The notes under the pieces are model-generated. The model was given only the letters and a program-made list of their open reading frames with translations. It was not told where the DNA came from and made no database searches. The position numbers were made by a program, and so were the translations under genes. Positions 11,106 to 24,000 of a stretch of DNA of 64,000 nucleotides are shown here, one piece after another. The stretch spans positions 29,079,501-29,143,500 of the forward strand of contig NC_091668.1 in NCBI RefSeq assembly GCF_042453785.1, read 5' to 3'. The stretch comes from Malus domestica. Lineage: Eukaryota > Streptophyta > Magnoliopsida > Rosales > Rosaceae. Every line of letters begins with the position of its first letter. Position 1 is the stretch's first letter.

Positions 11106-11683
11106 AAAATCTTACTTTCTTGGACTTGAGTTACGCCTTTGATTTGCGAAGCGGGGACCTTGCTGTGCTTGATGCTTGTTGCCTGCGTCTCCGGCGTCTT
11201 TGGGTGCTGGACTTGGTCGAAGATAATGAGTTGGAGGCTGTAGGATCTTACTGTCCTTTACTTGAGGAACTCCGTGTTTTTGCTTGTCATCCTGACATTA
11301 TTATCCGCGAGGTGACTGAATCCGGGTTTGTTGCTGTGTCTTATATGGCTGCAGAAAACTCCGCTGCATCCTCTATTTACGCTTTCAGTTCTAGCACCCG
11401 CAGGAAAAAAGCGTTTGGGGAACGGCATTGTGTGCTGAAAGGTTGTCCAAAGCTCAAGAAACTTGAGATAAGGGAGTGCCCGTTTGGGAATGTGGACTTG
11501 CTCTCGGGTATAGAGAAGTATGAATCTGTGAGGTCACTTTGGATCTCAGCCTGCAATGTGACAATGGCCGCCTGCCGGTTATTGGCAAGTGATGGGGGGA
11601 ATTATGACCGTCTGGCCGATAAAGTTTATGTTTACCGTTCAGTTACAGGGCCGAGAAGGGATGCCCCGCCTTTTGATCTCAGT
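11106..11683 (+). pseudogene. Truncated TIR1/AFB auxin-receptor F-box fragment
   Basis: The plus-strand frame reads leucine-rich-repeat sequence typical of TIR1/AFB proteins: NLTFLDLSYA, LRRLWVLDLVEDNELEAVGS, LLEELRVF, then GCPKLKKLEIRECPFG and EKYESVRSLWISAC, and near the end VYVYRSVTGPRRDAPPF. A full-length family member is about 570-590 residues with an N-terminal F-box. Here the F-box and first repeats are absent, and about 120 residues between VTESGFVAVSY and VLKGCPKL are replaced by a short unrelated linker. After DAPPF the homology ends although the frame runs to 11764. It is best read as a decayed partial copy, by eye nearest AFB2/3. A short functional LRR protein is unlikely, since auxin-binding and SKP1-binding parts are missing. 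Confidence 0.82.
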
Positions 11684-12550
11684 TTCCGAAGATTCGAAAC
11701 TCTTACTCTACGTTTTGAATCTTACAGAGTACGTGGTTGCATGTTCTTCAAGTATCCTGCTTAGGGCTGAAACTTGTTTCAGTGGGTCGAGTGACAGAGA
11801 AGTTATCGAGAGCCTTGCAGCTAACTGGGAGCGCGTCTTGCTGCGTTGTTTGAAGCATGTCTGTCTCATTAACAACGGCCTTGCCTTCCAACATGGCTGC
11901 AGAAAAACCTGCCAGGAATATGTTGCTTCTGCTGTTGAGAATAGCAGCGGACCGCGGTTCATATCGAAGGCCTATGCCGTTGTGACTTGTGAAGCGAATT
12001 ACAGACAAGGTGATCGTGTCATGGATGATGAGGACGGAAATTGAAGATGTATTGCTTGTGCACCGGTTCTCACATCTTATTCGATCAAAGCCTCAAGAGT
12101 CTGCCGAGCGAGGGTTTAAGGTTTAGGGTTTAGGGTTTTCGATTTATTTATATTTTGGTTTGTGACGGTCATGTATTAATAATACATGACCATCCCTGAA
12201 CAGTTGACAATATAAGCTGCTTGCTCAGGACTCCGAGTATATAAATAATAGACACATATTTTCAAGTATATACAATTGAATTGCATTAAATATTAAACAA
12301 TTTATGAGAGACAATGTTCGTTAGCTTGGACTGTATTTAGTCCAAATCATACAAACTTAACTACTATGCACCTACGCTGTCCTAGAGTTCATTCAAAATT
12401 TCCATATTTTTCTTATAATTTACATCATTATTTTTTTTTTTCTTCAAACTTTTGTCGATATCTGACATTTTATCGATACCTCGGTCGAAGCTTCCATGTT
12501 TTTGGATCTACGACAATTTCCACAAGTACAGATATTTAAGACGACCTTAA
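11684..12550. other. Intergenic, with an interstitial telomere-type motif
   Basis: The open frame ending at 12044 has no recognisable homology. At 12111-12138 the sequence AGGGTTTAAGGTTTAGGG continues as two perfect TTTAGGG units, the plant telomere repeat, here as a short interstitial or telo-box tract. The rest is AT-rich and carries no gene I can support. Confidence 0.5.
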
Positions 12551-15500
12551 TCAACCGAACCAACAGAGCAGATGAAAGATGAGGAGTCCTGAAAATTCCA
12601 ACAACCAGATCTCCTTGTAGAAAGCTCCTGCTGATGAAACTGCAAAAAGCACTCATCAGGCGATCAACTTACATATCAAAAGTAAAAGTCAAAGAATTTG
12701 ACACGCCAAGCACCGAATATCGCATACAAAAAATCATGTACACAAATTGAATAAAGACATGTCCATGGATGCATGATTCATCCAACCAAACATTTGCTTA
12801 TTTGTCTCGGTTGTCAAATGGTTATACCATTCTTAAGTTATAATAGCACAGAACAGAGTTTCGTTGCTCTTTAAAACTCCGTCTCCATATACATTTGTAT
12901 TTAATGGATCAGGTCAGTGTTAAAGTTCTATTTCCGATTGAGATTCATAATCACGAAAAGTACATTCACCAACTAAAACTCTAAACTGATTCTCGTGTCT
13001 CTGTTAAGGTTGCACCAAATTTTAAATTTTTATAGATTCAATAAAATAAGATCCAAGATCTGCCTAAAATTTGTGTTTTGTACAAAAGTTCATATACTCA
13101 TAAATGTTTATGCTTATATGAGTTACCTATGTGCTTTGCACAGTTGAACATAAGATGTACTGTCAAATGAACTATTCCACAGAAAAGCCAATCGAGATTT
13201 AGAAGAAATAACCGGATTCAGAATTATTAACTGTTAAGTAACTTACACGAGGAAGGTGATGGAGATATTGAGTCTTGTGCACTTCCCTTGTTTCCGGGAC
13301 TGGAAGCATAGAACGTTATAGGTGCATGTGGCACGTGTGGGGACAATTGAGATGAGGGACTCAGAGAAGGTGAATATGGGGAACCATTAGTAGCATAGGT
13401 AGGAGGAGCAGTGGGGTTAGAACGAGAAGTTGGTGAGGAGATTGGAGGAATTCTAGAACCGTGATATGGACATGGACGAGGATGTGCAGGTACCTTGGAT
13501 GGTGCTGGTGGGAGATGATGAATCTCAGGTGAGGGTGCTGGTGGGAGATGATGAATCTCAGGTGAGGGTGCTGGTGGGAGATGATGAATCTCAGGTGAGG
13601 GTGCAGGGGAGAGAAGATGAATGCCAGGTGAGGGTGCTAAGGGGAGGTGACGAATGTCAGGGGAGGGTGCCGGGGGGAGAAGATAAATGTCTGGTAAGGG
13701 CGCTGGTGGGAGATGATGAATGTCAGGTGACAGTGCAGGTGGAAGATAATGACTGTGAGGTGACGGTTCTGGAGAGTGAACTGGTGAAGCAGGATACGGA
13801 GAAATTGATGACTCTGGAGATGGAGCTGGTGAAGGAGTTGGCTCTGGAGATGGAGCTGGTGAAGGAGTAGGCTCTGGAGATGGAGCTGGTGAAGGAGTTG
13901 GAGAGGTTGCAACGGGCGCACCCTTTGGATAAGAAGATAAACTGATACTTTTAACTTTACCAAAGACAGTGTTATTAAGACCCAGATTTTTTGCACGGGA
14001 ACCTGTGATTGTTTGAACCAACTGTTTCAATCTCTCCGGCACAATGACCCCTACATCAGACACGAGAGATGCCTGAACCACAACTGGGGGCGCTTTAGTT
14101 GAACCTATTATGTTTATCATTCGCAAAAATACATCCTGCAAAATGAGAAAAAAATTGCAGTTAATAAAAAAAATACAATGTAAAATCTGAGACCATCAAC
14201 TAGTACTAGATTGCTCAATCTGATATTTTCGGTCCTTAACAACTATGAAAATCCAGATGGACATTTAAATTTGGACTACACTCAATGGCAAATACACTAT
14301 CCTATTTGGTGTTGTTGTTTCCTTGATTGTTAATCAATTATGCTTCTATTGCATAACTGAACAAGTCTTGCATAGACTCAAATATGGTAAGAAACTTGGA
14401 TCCCAGAATTTTCGAAACTAATATAACTGTCAATCCCACGTTCTAATCACGTTTTACGAAATAGTGCTAAGCCAATGAACCTAATACATCAATAGCCCAA
14501 AAAGCCACGCCTAAAGAGAAATGTGCAGAAAGTTGCCAGAATAGTGTTATACCTCATAAGGCCTCAGATGCAATCCAAACTTCAACTGCTCATTTAACTC
14601 AACAAAATTTTCCACTATGTCCGATATAGAATTATTGAGAGTAAAATTAAATAAAATCTGGGGTTTCTGCCAGATTGAAGCTGATTGCACAGGAATCACA
14701 GTAATTCCCCCAGGATACTTCAGAATCTCAAACATAGATGGCTGCCCGAAAATTGATGCTGTCAATGTAAGATTGTATTGCTTAAGGAATAGGTCAACTA
14801 AAGATGACCTCAGCACACTTAAGTAAACTGGATCTATTGGAACATTTATTGGATCAGAAAGAGCACCGAACACTACATCAGTCAGATCAGATGCATCAAA
14901 TTGGTGCATGGACAAGATAGCCACCTGTTGACAACAAGCAGACTTCAGTTTGTTGCTTCACTTTGTACGAAAAGCAATATGATACGGGCTACAATAGCAA
15001 AAGATTGAAACTGTACCTTTGTACCTGGGACACCTATTTCTCCATTGATATCATATTCTAATCTTCGGATGCGTGGAACAAGGTCCATAACTGGCTTTTC
15101 CAGTCTGAAGTATGCCTGAACTGTGGCTGGAAAAAGATAAATAGATATATAAGCTTTCACCTATTCATTTCGGTCATCACGAATTTATGCGACAGAAATT
15201 AGAAACCATAAAGTTCAATAATAAATTAACAACAAAAAGGTTAAAGTAATAACGATTAAAGAACAAGCATGTTACCTAATCAACAAAAATACTAACACAA
15301 TTTAAAACTATTCGTTAGATTTCCAATTATCTTTCAACTTCTTAAATGCATTAAATGAATTTTGTTTTGGGCCTGTGAAAAGGTTGTTATTAGGTACATG
15401 ATTATAGTATGGAACGTACAATATAGTATTGATTATACTAACGCAGCATTGGATAATTTAGTATATGATTATAGTATGGAACGTACAAATACATTACTTA

Positions 15501-16398
15501 AATCAGTTTGTCTTAGCTCAGCAGCAATTATCTCCAATAATATTAGCAGGTTGGTAAACATGTATTATATATCCTAAATTTGTACATTGTACTTTTTTTA
15601 TGGAAACATATGTAAATCATATCTTCCCTTACTATAATCATATACCATATCATCCAATCTTGCGTGTCCACTATCCAGCCTCTGCAGTCTGCACCAAGCC
15701 GTCATTAGGAGCCTCTTTGATTTTTGGAGTTTAAGGTAAAATTCAGTGAGTTTCAGGTTTGTATCCCAAGACTGAAAACATAGGGGTTTTCTTAGACATC
15801 TGAGGTGTCCAATTTGGAAGTTGAGATGGTTCATTACACTTGGTGAAGTTTTGGTCCTTTCACTCAACATTACTCTCGAGAAAATCATATTTTAGTTATT
15901 TTTAAAAGAGATGTTGAGAAAACACAAGGAGTACTTGGAGCTAACGGAAAACTTGACGCAAAAGCGAGCGCAGTGGCGTTCTAGGATTCATACACCCGCC
16001 CCCACTTAGTGGGATAAGGCTTTGTTGTCGTTGTTGTTGGTGTTAAAAGAGATATTGAATCATATATTTGAAGCATAACCTTGTGTTGATCCTATCGTAT
16101 TTTAATCATGGCAGGACATGTCTTATTTATTGGAATTGCATGACACCTAACATGTTTATGGCACTGCTAATTTGCTAATTACTTTTATATTTTATTTATA
16201 TACTTATGCCAGTGCAAAAAGTTATATTATGTGCTTGATCTATTTTATTTTATGTAATTGTTAGGATGCAGCAAGTTCCATTGTGTGTGTTGAGCTTAAC
16301 TTTTGGTTTTGCATTTGAGTTCAGTTGCTTTGCTTGGATTTCCTAACAAACCGTTCCTCGAAACATAGATTTGAAAAATGATGAGGATTATTCTTAAG

Positions 16399-16431
<33 letters not shown>

Positions 16432-19191
16432 GTTATTATGATATGTTTAATATCACTACTACTATTATTATTCCAATGTGAAATTAAATACTTATTAAAA
16501 TGTAGTTATAAAAGTATACAAACAACAGTAAACAAGCAGTCCACAAAAGATACAACAATAAAGTCTATCAGCCAGTTAGTTCAAGCTTATGCAGCACGAA
16601 CACGGTATAAAAGCACAAAATGCTAAGACTCAAAAGCCACGGATTGCATTAATAATGAGAAGAGGTGTATCTCTGATTCAATTTTATATTATTCTACACT
16701 TCAGTCAAAATTACCTGAAAAACAACATTATAAACAAGATTCAAAGAGGCCAACCATGGTACCAACAAAGCAATAAAACAGACTTAAGTCAAAATCACAG
16801 TTCTAGCTCCTATATTAATTTATACTTCATCCCACCTTATATTTTTGTTTTCTTGTCCTTTTTACTCAGACTGCTCAGAGTTCATCTATCATAAATCAAT
16901 TGACTTAAATAGGAGACTGAGCATACCATATACAAGGATATCACGACTCTCAAAGCCATAGCTACTAAGTTACTAATGTGGGCATGTCATCGACTGCATC
17001 TGTACATCTTGATTAGAAAATATGCACCCTCTTTGTAAACTATAAACGCAAGACTAAGCTCATTGGGACAACTCTAAAACTAAAGCTTCTTTCAAAAAAA
17101 AAAAAAAGATGTGCTTATGGTAGTGCACGGATCAGAAATTAAAAGGAGATAATAAAAACAGGTAATCCAAAGTCAAAGAATTGATGTCAAAGGCATTTGT
17201 TTGGGTCAAATGTTATCAAGAGTCTTTTGATTTGGGTCTTAGGAAAATACAATGTCCTTATCCTAACAAATTTGGCCTAAGTTCCATGGAACTTTAAAGT
17301 CCTTCATCCAAACACATCCTAAATGTTCTAGGAATCCCCTTTTATTAATGAGTCTACTAATATTTCTACAAGTTCTATGAGTCCTATAGGACTTTAATGT
17401 GCCTTTCTATTTCTTGGAGTCATTGAATGTTCTATTTGAAGCCTATATCATTTCCTATTTTGAAGGTATAAATCCATTTCCTTTCTTACTTGTGAGGAAA
17501 TAAAAAGTTAATTTTCTTGAGTCCTTGACTGTCTAACATTTATTATTGTCAGTTCTTTCGACGAACCAACACCAGAGAAAACGTATCAAAATAACATAGA
17601 CCACTACCATTGTAAATCCACAATGTTCATAAACTGCTATTTCCACTAAAGGTAAACAGGTGGTTCGACTACATGACAGAAGATTACATGGTGAAACATC
17701 CAATTATCAGACGATTTGCACTTCTGCAGTCGACTACAGAATCCTTATCATCGTCAATGCACAGTAAATAACATATGATATCAAGTAGAGTAGTAGTATG
17801 GACATGGCAGGATAATAGAGTCAGTTCCAACCATATAGTAGTACAATCCGCCGCATTCAGAAAAGAGAGCATTTTGGGGAGTATGAATTTTATATGGGTG
17901 TTGATGTCTAAATAGATCCATTGAAGGTAAGCGTCATAAGTGCTCCTAAATTCACCTAATTCAAAGGGAACACTCTGTATTTAGCAAATGTGAACATGAA
18001 ATTCCTTTTTCATGATTTAGCCAGATGCAAACACATCTAACATTTATAAAGATAATGTCTAGGAAATTAGAACACAGTGCAGAAGAGTGCGAGCACGCGC
18101 ACAAGATTACCATATGTATTTAACTAACCTCAAATATGCTTTTATATGCTACTCCTGTAGATTGTAATTCAGTTCACCATTTATTCTGATATTATATATA
18201 TGTTTATTCTTTTTTTAGCTAAAGATCTTATACATCTTTTTGCACGTTCTCTTTACTTCCGGAATGCAAGAATATTGAATCCTCTTAATAGTTGGTCAAC
18301 CGGCTGTATACTGTATGGTAACGTTAATTCACATTGACAATCGTTTCGTGAAACTTGTATGTTGGAAGCACAAGTTATAAAAAAGAATGTTTCTTAACTT
18401 TCTTTAGTTAAAAATGTGAAAATCTTTAAACTTGCTATCCCCCACCACATATGTAAGTAGTTAAGTACTAAACTTTTTGGTTGGAATTAAACAAAATTGT
18501 TATCAGACGAGAGGCATTTTCGATGCAAGGGTTGGATATAGTCTATAAAAAAGGTGCGTTGCCCATATCCTATAAATAGCCTGGTGAGTCAAGAGAAACA
18601 TTGCAAGACCTGAATTATACAACACAGAGAAATCCCACTTGCGCCTCTCCAAAAATCATCAAAAAACCCCAATTTTTATCTGAAAAAGCACAAAAATCCC
18701 TAATTACTAGCTAAACCCATTTGAATTTTGGATAGCTGAAACTACCAAACATTTACACAAAACCCATTTGCTTCAAACCTCCAGAAACCCCCAAATGTAT
18801 ACATTAAACCCAAATATTACCACATACCCATTTGCTCAAAACATCAGCAACACCTAATTAATTCAAAAAAATGAATAATCGCAGTGAAGTGAAGCAAAAA
18901 ACACAGTAGAGAGAGAAAGAGAGAGGGGAATGTGGACATACCACTGAGCTTAATTTTCTCTTTGGCATCAAACTGGGAGCTATTTGCATAGTAATGTGGG
19001 ATCCAGAAGATACCAGAGAGTAAAATTGAGAAGCTAAGGATCAAAACGGCGACGCATCGGAAGCTCAGCTCTTTGCCGATTTTCCTGAAAACCACCGAAC
19101 ACCGCGGACAGATGAGTCCCGAAGAATTCTGAGCCTCCTGAGTCTGCCGCTGCTGTTGCTGCTGCTGCAGATTTGCTTCACTCTTCCCCAT
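12551..19191 (-). CDS. Proline-rich membrane-anchored protein, DUF7036 type (copy 1)
   Basis: Five exons on the minus strand: 19191-18942, 15126-15017, 14924-14553, 14135-13247 and 12639-12551. They join in phase to 569 residues. Exon 1 encodes a Gln-rich cytosolic start, a CPRC zinc-knuckle-like pair, and one membrane span (VAVLILSFSILLSGIFWI). Exons 2-4 encode the conserved extracytoplasmic domain (TVQAYFRLEKP, YDINGEIGVPGTK, FGQPSMFEILKYPGGITVIP). Exon 4 then carries a long Pro/Ser-rich region with (SP)n-like hydroxyproline contexts and 11-residue repeats. Exon 5 encodes a hydrophobic tail (LLEFSGLLIFHLLCW) resembling a GPI-signal or second anchor. Exon 5 is short and supported by the paralogue, where acceptor, frame and stop line up. 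I recall this family as DUF7036 / hydroxyproline-rich proteins of unknown function. A cell-surface or wall role is inference. Confidence 0.78.
13497..13905. repeat. In-frame minisatellites in exon 4 of copy 1
   Basis: From 13497 to about 13640 a 33-base unit (plus-strand GGTGCTGGTGGGAGATGATG core) repeats at least three times almost perfectly, with diverged units continuing to ~13740. It encodes the 11-residue motif PSPEIHHLPPA on the minus strand. From about 13817 to 13905 a 30-base unit (GGAGATGGAGCTGGTGAAGG) repeats three times and encodes PSPAPSPEPT. The tandem paralogue carries only one copy of each motif. Confidence 0.9.
15905..16055 (+). mobile_element. RTE-type LINE 3' end inside intron 1
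   Basis: The segment reads GGAGCTAACGGAAAACTTGA, then GGCGTTCTAGGATTCATA, then CCCCACTTAGTGGGATAAGG, then TTTGTTGTCGTTGTTGTTGG. This matches the 3' terminus of the RTE LINE copies at 46.0, 46.7 and 50.75 kb, including the TTG-repeat tail. It is heavily 5'-truncated. The second gene copy lacks it, so it inserted after the tandem gene duplication. Confidence 0.8.
16397..16434. repeat. (TTA)n microsatellite
   Basis: About twelve ATT/TTA units in a row within intron 1 of the first proline-rich gene. No function is implied. Confidence 0.85.
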
Positions 19192-19841
19192 TCGAAGAGC
19201 ATCTGGGATTTCCCCCTCTTTCTCTCTCTAAAGAGTGCAGAAACGACAGGAGAGAGGAAGAAGAAGAAGAAGAAGATGATGAAGAAGATGTGGGAGACAA
19301 GTGTTCATGGTGGGTATTGTTGCCCTGTTTAAACCATTTACAAGGACAAACTACTCTCTTTTACTCTCCCTCTCCTCGTTTTTTACTCTCTCTCTCTCTC
19401 ATCTACACACTGTCACCCGCTAGTCACGTACATTACGACTTCGTAGTCGCTGTCTATGTTTACAGAGTTCTCAGACCAAGAACAAAAATAATGCCGTGAA
19501 AACTTCTTATAATCTGAATCGTTCATTTTTTTTATGATATAAAAATTATTTTTAAAAAAAATACATTAATTTGAATAAGGGAATGACTTTCATTCGTATG
19601 TGTACACTGTCCTGCAAATCGAAATTTATGATGACAAGTAATATTTTTATTTTAATCAGTATCCAAATGAAATGATTTTTCTTTTTTTATTTCGGAAATG
19701 ACCTATAGATGATGCTAAAAATAATAATGGTTCAGCTTATGAAATAGTGAAATGATGTAACATCAACATGTAAAAAAGAATAACTTCTTACATATAAGAT
19801 GTCAAGTAGTGTTCTTGTTTAGTTTTTTTTTTTTTTTGGCT

Positions 19842-20110
19842 TTTTAGTTAAAATGGTCCTTGTGATTGCCCATTGACCACGTCAATCATTTTGATCCTTC
19901 TATGAAAAATCTCGGTTAAATTGTTAAATTGAAGAAACCACCAATTCAAAGAGAGATGTTGATTTGACAAAAATGCCCTCAATAGAGATTTCTCATAGAA
20001 TGGCCAAAATGATTGACAGTGAACAATCTCATGGACCACTTCTATCGATTTTAAATCTCAGAGACAATAGTAAGAATTATACCAATCTCAAGGACAATTC
20101 TGAATAAAAA
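19842..20110. mobile_element. MITE related to the 7.0-kb palindrome
   Basis: It begins TTTTTAGTTAAAATGGTCC and ends CTCAAGGACAATTCTGAA, inverted ends with the shared internal phrase CAATCATTTTGATCC / AAAATGATTGACAGT. Pairing is imperfect and the middle is asymmetric, as if one arm were rearranged. It lies in the spacer between the two tandem proline-rich genes, on the promoter side of copy 1. Confidence 0.65.
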
Positions 20111-21013
20111 ATCTATTTTTATAGGAGACAGACATATATTGCTTGCAAAAAAGGGATTTGATAGATTCACATAAAGGGTCGTAATGTACCTAAAAACAAA
20201 CAAGAAAATAAATAATGTAATGTACCTAAGAACAAACAAGAAACTGAAAGATGAATGACCTATTTGGAACTGCTCACGTACGAAGCACTTCTTTTCAAAA
20301 CGTCCACATAACTTTAGCACAAAAAGCACTTTCTTCACACCATAGCCTACTATTTCCTCAAGATTGTCAATTGGCCTCTTGCCAAAGTCCAAAAGTGGCC
20401 TTGGTGCCAAATTAGGACTTGCTACCAAAACCATCAAAGAAAGAAAACAAAGAATAAAACCTAACGTGCTTGATTAGTGCAGAGATTCATTGGCCCTTTA
20501 AAAGTCCCCTTTGGGGTTAAAAACAAAAGACACCAAGAAAAAGGGGGCACCTCCTCAATGATTCACTGTGTTTTTTCTCTCTTTTTATGTAAAGAAACAA
20601 GTATATGGTATACAATTTCTTCTTTCTGTAACGATTTTTTCTTTGCGCGGCGTTGCAGATGCTCGAAAAAGCGCCTGCATATATTACAATTGATTCAATA
20701 AAAAGATAGGGTTCTTTTTTGAAACTTCTGCAAGCTAGGGTGTGCTGCAACTGGTCACACTATCTCTAGGAGGCTTCCCTTCGGAAAGAACATCCCGTCA
20801 TCGCAACCTCACAAATGCAGAAGGGAGATGAGAGGCCTGCCACCGTTTGGCTTTGACCTGCAATCTTCTCCTAATTCACTTGTATATGTGTTGCATAAGG
20901 AACATGTGTCTCTGAAACTTTTCACATTGGCACTCTACCATTACCGCTGAAAACAAAACTAAACCGTTGGGATGCGGTGTACGCCTTGCAAATTTTCTTA
21001 AAGGGAAGAACGA
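20111..21013. other. Spacer between the tandem proline-rich genes
   Basis: It holds a tandem 44-base repeat near 20177-20240 (AATGTACCTAAAAACAAACA and variant). Otherwise it is unremarkable sequence that presumably includes the 3' UTR of copy 2. The short open frames show no recognisable protein. Confidence 0.5.
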
Positions 21014-24000
21014 TCACCGTGACCAACAAAAGAGAAGAAAGATGAAGACTCCTGAAAGTTGCAATAACCGGATCTCCTTGTACAAAGGTCCTACTGCTAA
21101 AGCTGCAGCAAAAAACACTTATTGTGTCATTAAATTGGATATCAGAAGTAAAAATCAAATAGTTTGACATGTCAAGCAAGGGCACCAGTAAACGAAATCG
21201 TGTAGTCACTTCAGAAAATGATAATGTCAATGGATGCACCTAACAAATGCGACATGTCAAGCAAGGGAAGTAGTAAACGAAATCATGTAGTTACTTTTCA
21301 GAAAATGATAATGTCAATGGATGTACCTAACAAATGCCTATAGATCTCTAAGCTAACGGCACAGTAAAGAGTATCCATGCCTTTCAAAATCTGCCCCATG
21401 TACATTTGGCTTTCTGTCAATCAAGTCAGTCTTAAAATTCCATTGCCGATTGAGATTCATAACCATACAAAATTGATCCACTAATTCAATCTCAAATTTG
21501 ATTCTCAAATTTCCATTAAGGTTGCACCAAAGTCAGTTTGTAAAGGATTCAATCCAACAATATCCAAAATCTGCTAAAAAAAATTTCTTTTGTATACGAA
21601 ATTCAAATCATCACAAACTTACGTACATGTATCAATCACCTATGTATTTTGTACATTTGAACCAGATTCAGATTCAATCAAAACCTGAGTAATCCCCACT
21701 TCAAAAATTAAGCCACAACAATTTTTTAGTCTATAAGTTTAACTTCTCGTAACATGCATTAGTAAAGCAAGCGAACTCTACTCTTACTGAAAACCATGGT
21801 ACCAGAAGTTGCAAAACTGACTGCTAACGCCTCTTTACAGAAAGACCTATTTCTATTAGGGAAAACCAATTTTAATAAATGACAAAATCATAAAAAATAG
21901 GCACTTAATTTCTAATTAAAAGAGCACAGAATCATAAATTCCCATCCACCTGAACTCTGAGCCAGAATTCTGTACCATTATAACACTTGAAAGACCATAC
22001 ACAAGAAACGACATAATGCATTAAATCAAAAATCATATATGCTACATCACAAGCAGGAGAGAAAAAAAAACATATTTTGTAACTTACACGACAGGGATGG
22101 GCCAGGTGATGGAGATATCAAGTCTTGTGCAATTCCCTTGTCTTCTGGACTGGGAGCATAAGACACTACAGGAGCAGGTGAAACATGCGGGGACAATTGA
22201 GATGAAGGTGGTGAGGAGGATGGAGGAATTCTAGGAGGATATGTAGGAGGAACAGTAGGGTAAGAACGAGAAGTTGGTGGGGAGGATGGAGGAATTCTAG
22301 AACCTTGGTGCGGCCATGGATGAGGATGTGCAGGTACCTTGGATGGTGCTGATGAGAGATGATGAATGTCAGGTGAGGGTGCTGGAGCGTAAACTGGAGA
22401 AGCAAGATACGGAGAAATTGATGGCTCTGGAGTTGGAGCTGGAGAAACAGTTGGAGGGGTTGCGGAGAGTGTACCTTTCAGATAAGAAGATAAACTGATA
22501 CTTTTTACTTTACCAAACACTGAGTTATCCAGGCCAAGATTTTTTGTGGGAGAACCCGTGATTATTTGAGCCAACTGCCTTAATCTCTGGGGCCCAAAGC
22601 CTCCAAACTCAGACATTAGGGAAGCTTGAACTACAACTGGGGCTGCTGTTGTTGAACCCATTGTGTTTGTTATTTGCAAATATACATTCTGCATGCACAC
22701 ACAAAATACAGAGTTATTTATCACTGAAATAAGACACAAGTCTGAGAGCATCAACCAGTACTAGTATATTCATTATCCTTTCAAAACTTCTGGAAGAAAA
22801 TTCAGCACTCTTTGCGGCTACCCTTTTGTTGCCTTTGTTACCGCTATTGTTAAATATTATGCCTTCCATTGCATAACGAAGACAATTCTTGCACAAATTC
22901 ATAGATGGTAGGAAACTTGGATCGATAATAAAATTTCAATTGGTAAAGATGCTCCTAGCATGTTAGAATATAAAACAAATGTTGTAACTTGTTGTAACAG
23001 CTTAGGTTTCGGAAATAGTGGTGAACCAACAACCTTGATACATCAGAATCCCAAAATTTCATGCCTAAAGAGAAGTGTGCAAAAAGTTACTAGAGTAGGT
23101 GTTATACCTCATAAGGCCTCAGATACAATCCAAACTTCAACTGCTCCTTTAACTCGCCAAAATTTTCCACTATATCATCTATACAATTATTGAGAGTAAA
23201 ATTAAATAAAATCTCGGGTAACTGCCAGATTGAAGCAGGTTGACCAGGTATCACAGTGATTCCCCCCGGATACTTCAGAATCTCCAATGTAGATGGCTGC
23301 CCGAAAATTGATGTTGTCAGTGTAAGATTGGATTGCTTAAGGAAAAGCTCAACTAAGGATGACCTCAGCACACTTAAGGACACAGGAACTATTGGAACAT
23401 TTATTGGATCAGAAAGAAAACCAAACACCACATCAGTCCAATTATGTGCAGGAAATTGGTGCATAGACAAGATAGCCACCTGTTGACAATAAGCAGACTT
23501 CAGTTTGATGCTTCACTTTGTATGAAAGCAACGTGATAGGCCTATAATGGCAAAAGATTGAAATTGTACCTTTGTACCTGGGACACCTATTTCCCCATTG
23601 ATATCATATTCTAATCTTCCAATGTGTGGAACAAGGTCCGTAACTGGCTTTTCCAGTCTGAAGTATGCCTGAACTGTGGCTGAAAAAAGATGATGAGACA
23701 TATAAGCATTCACCTATTTATTCTGGTTAAAGTTCAACAAAAATAAAAATAGTTAAAGCAACAAAGAACAAGCATGTTAGCTAATCAACAAGAAAAATAA
23801 CGGATATTACATCTATTTATCAAATGTCCAATTAATCTTCTAACTTCTTAATTGTATTAAATGATTTTTTTTTTGGGGGGGGGGGAAGAAAGAAGGTTAG
23901 AAATACTTTACTTACACTGGGTCATCTCAGCTCAGCAGCAATTATCACCTACAATTCTAATAAATTGCTACAAAATAACAATAAACACATTGTATATCCA

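Larger units (their letters stand above)
15127..18941. other. Large intron 1 of copy 1, with insertions
   Basis: This intron is 3.8 kb, against 1.5 kb in the paralogue. Alignable blocks remain at both ends (for example AAAGAACAAGCATGTTA and CTCAGCAGCAATTATC). Additions specific to this copy include a 26-base direct repeat (ATGATTATAGTATGGAACGT core) at about 15398 and 15463, an RTE LINE 3' end (15905-16055), and a TTA microsatellite near 16397-16434. The rest is AT-rich with no coding signal. Confidence 0.7.

Noticed and set aside
13466-13870. 134-codon plus-strand open frame (VGDDESQVRV repeats)
   Set aside because: It is the antisense shadow of the 33-bp repeats in exon 4 of the proline-rich gene, whose minus-strand frame has splice-phase and paralogue support.
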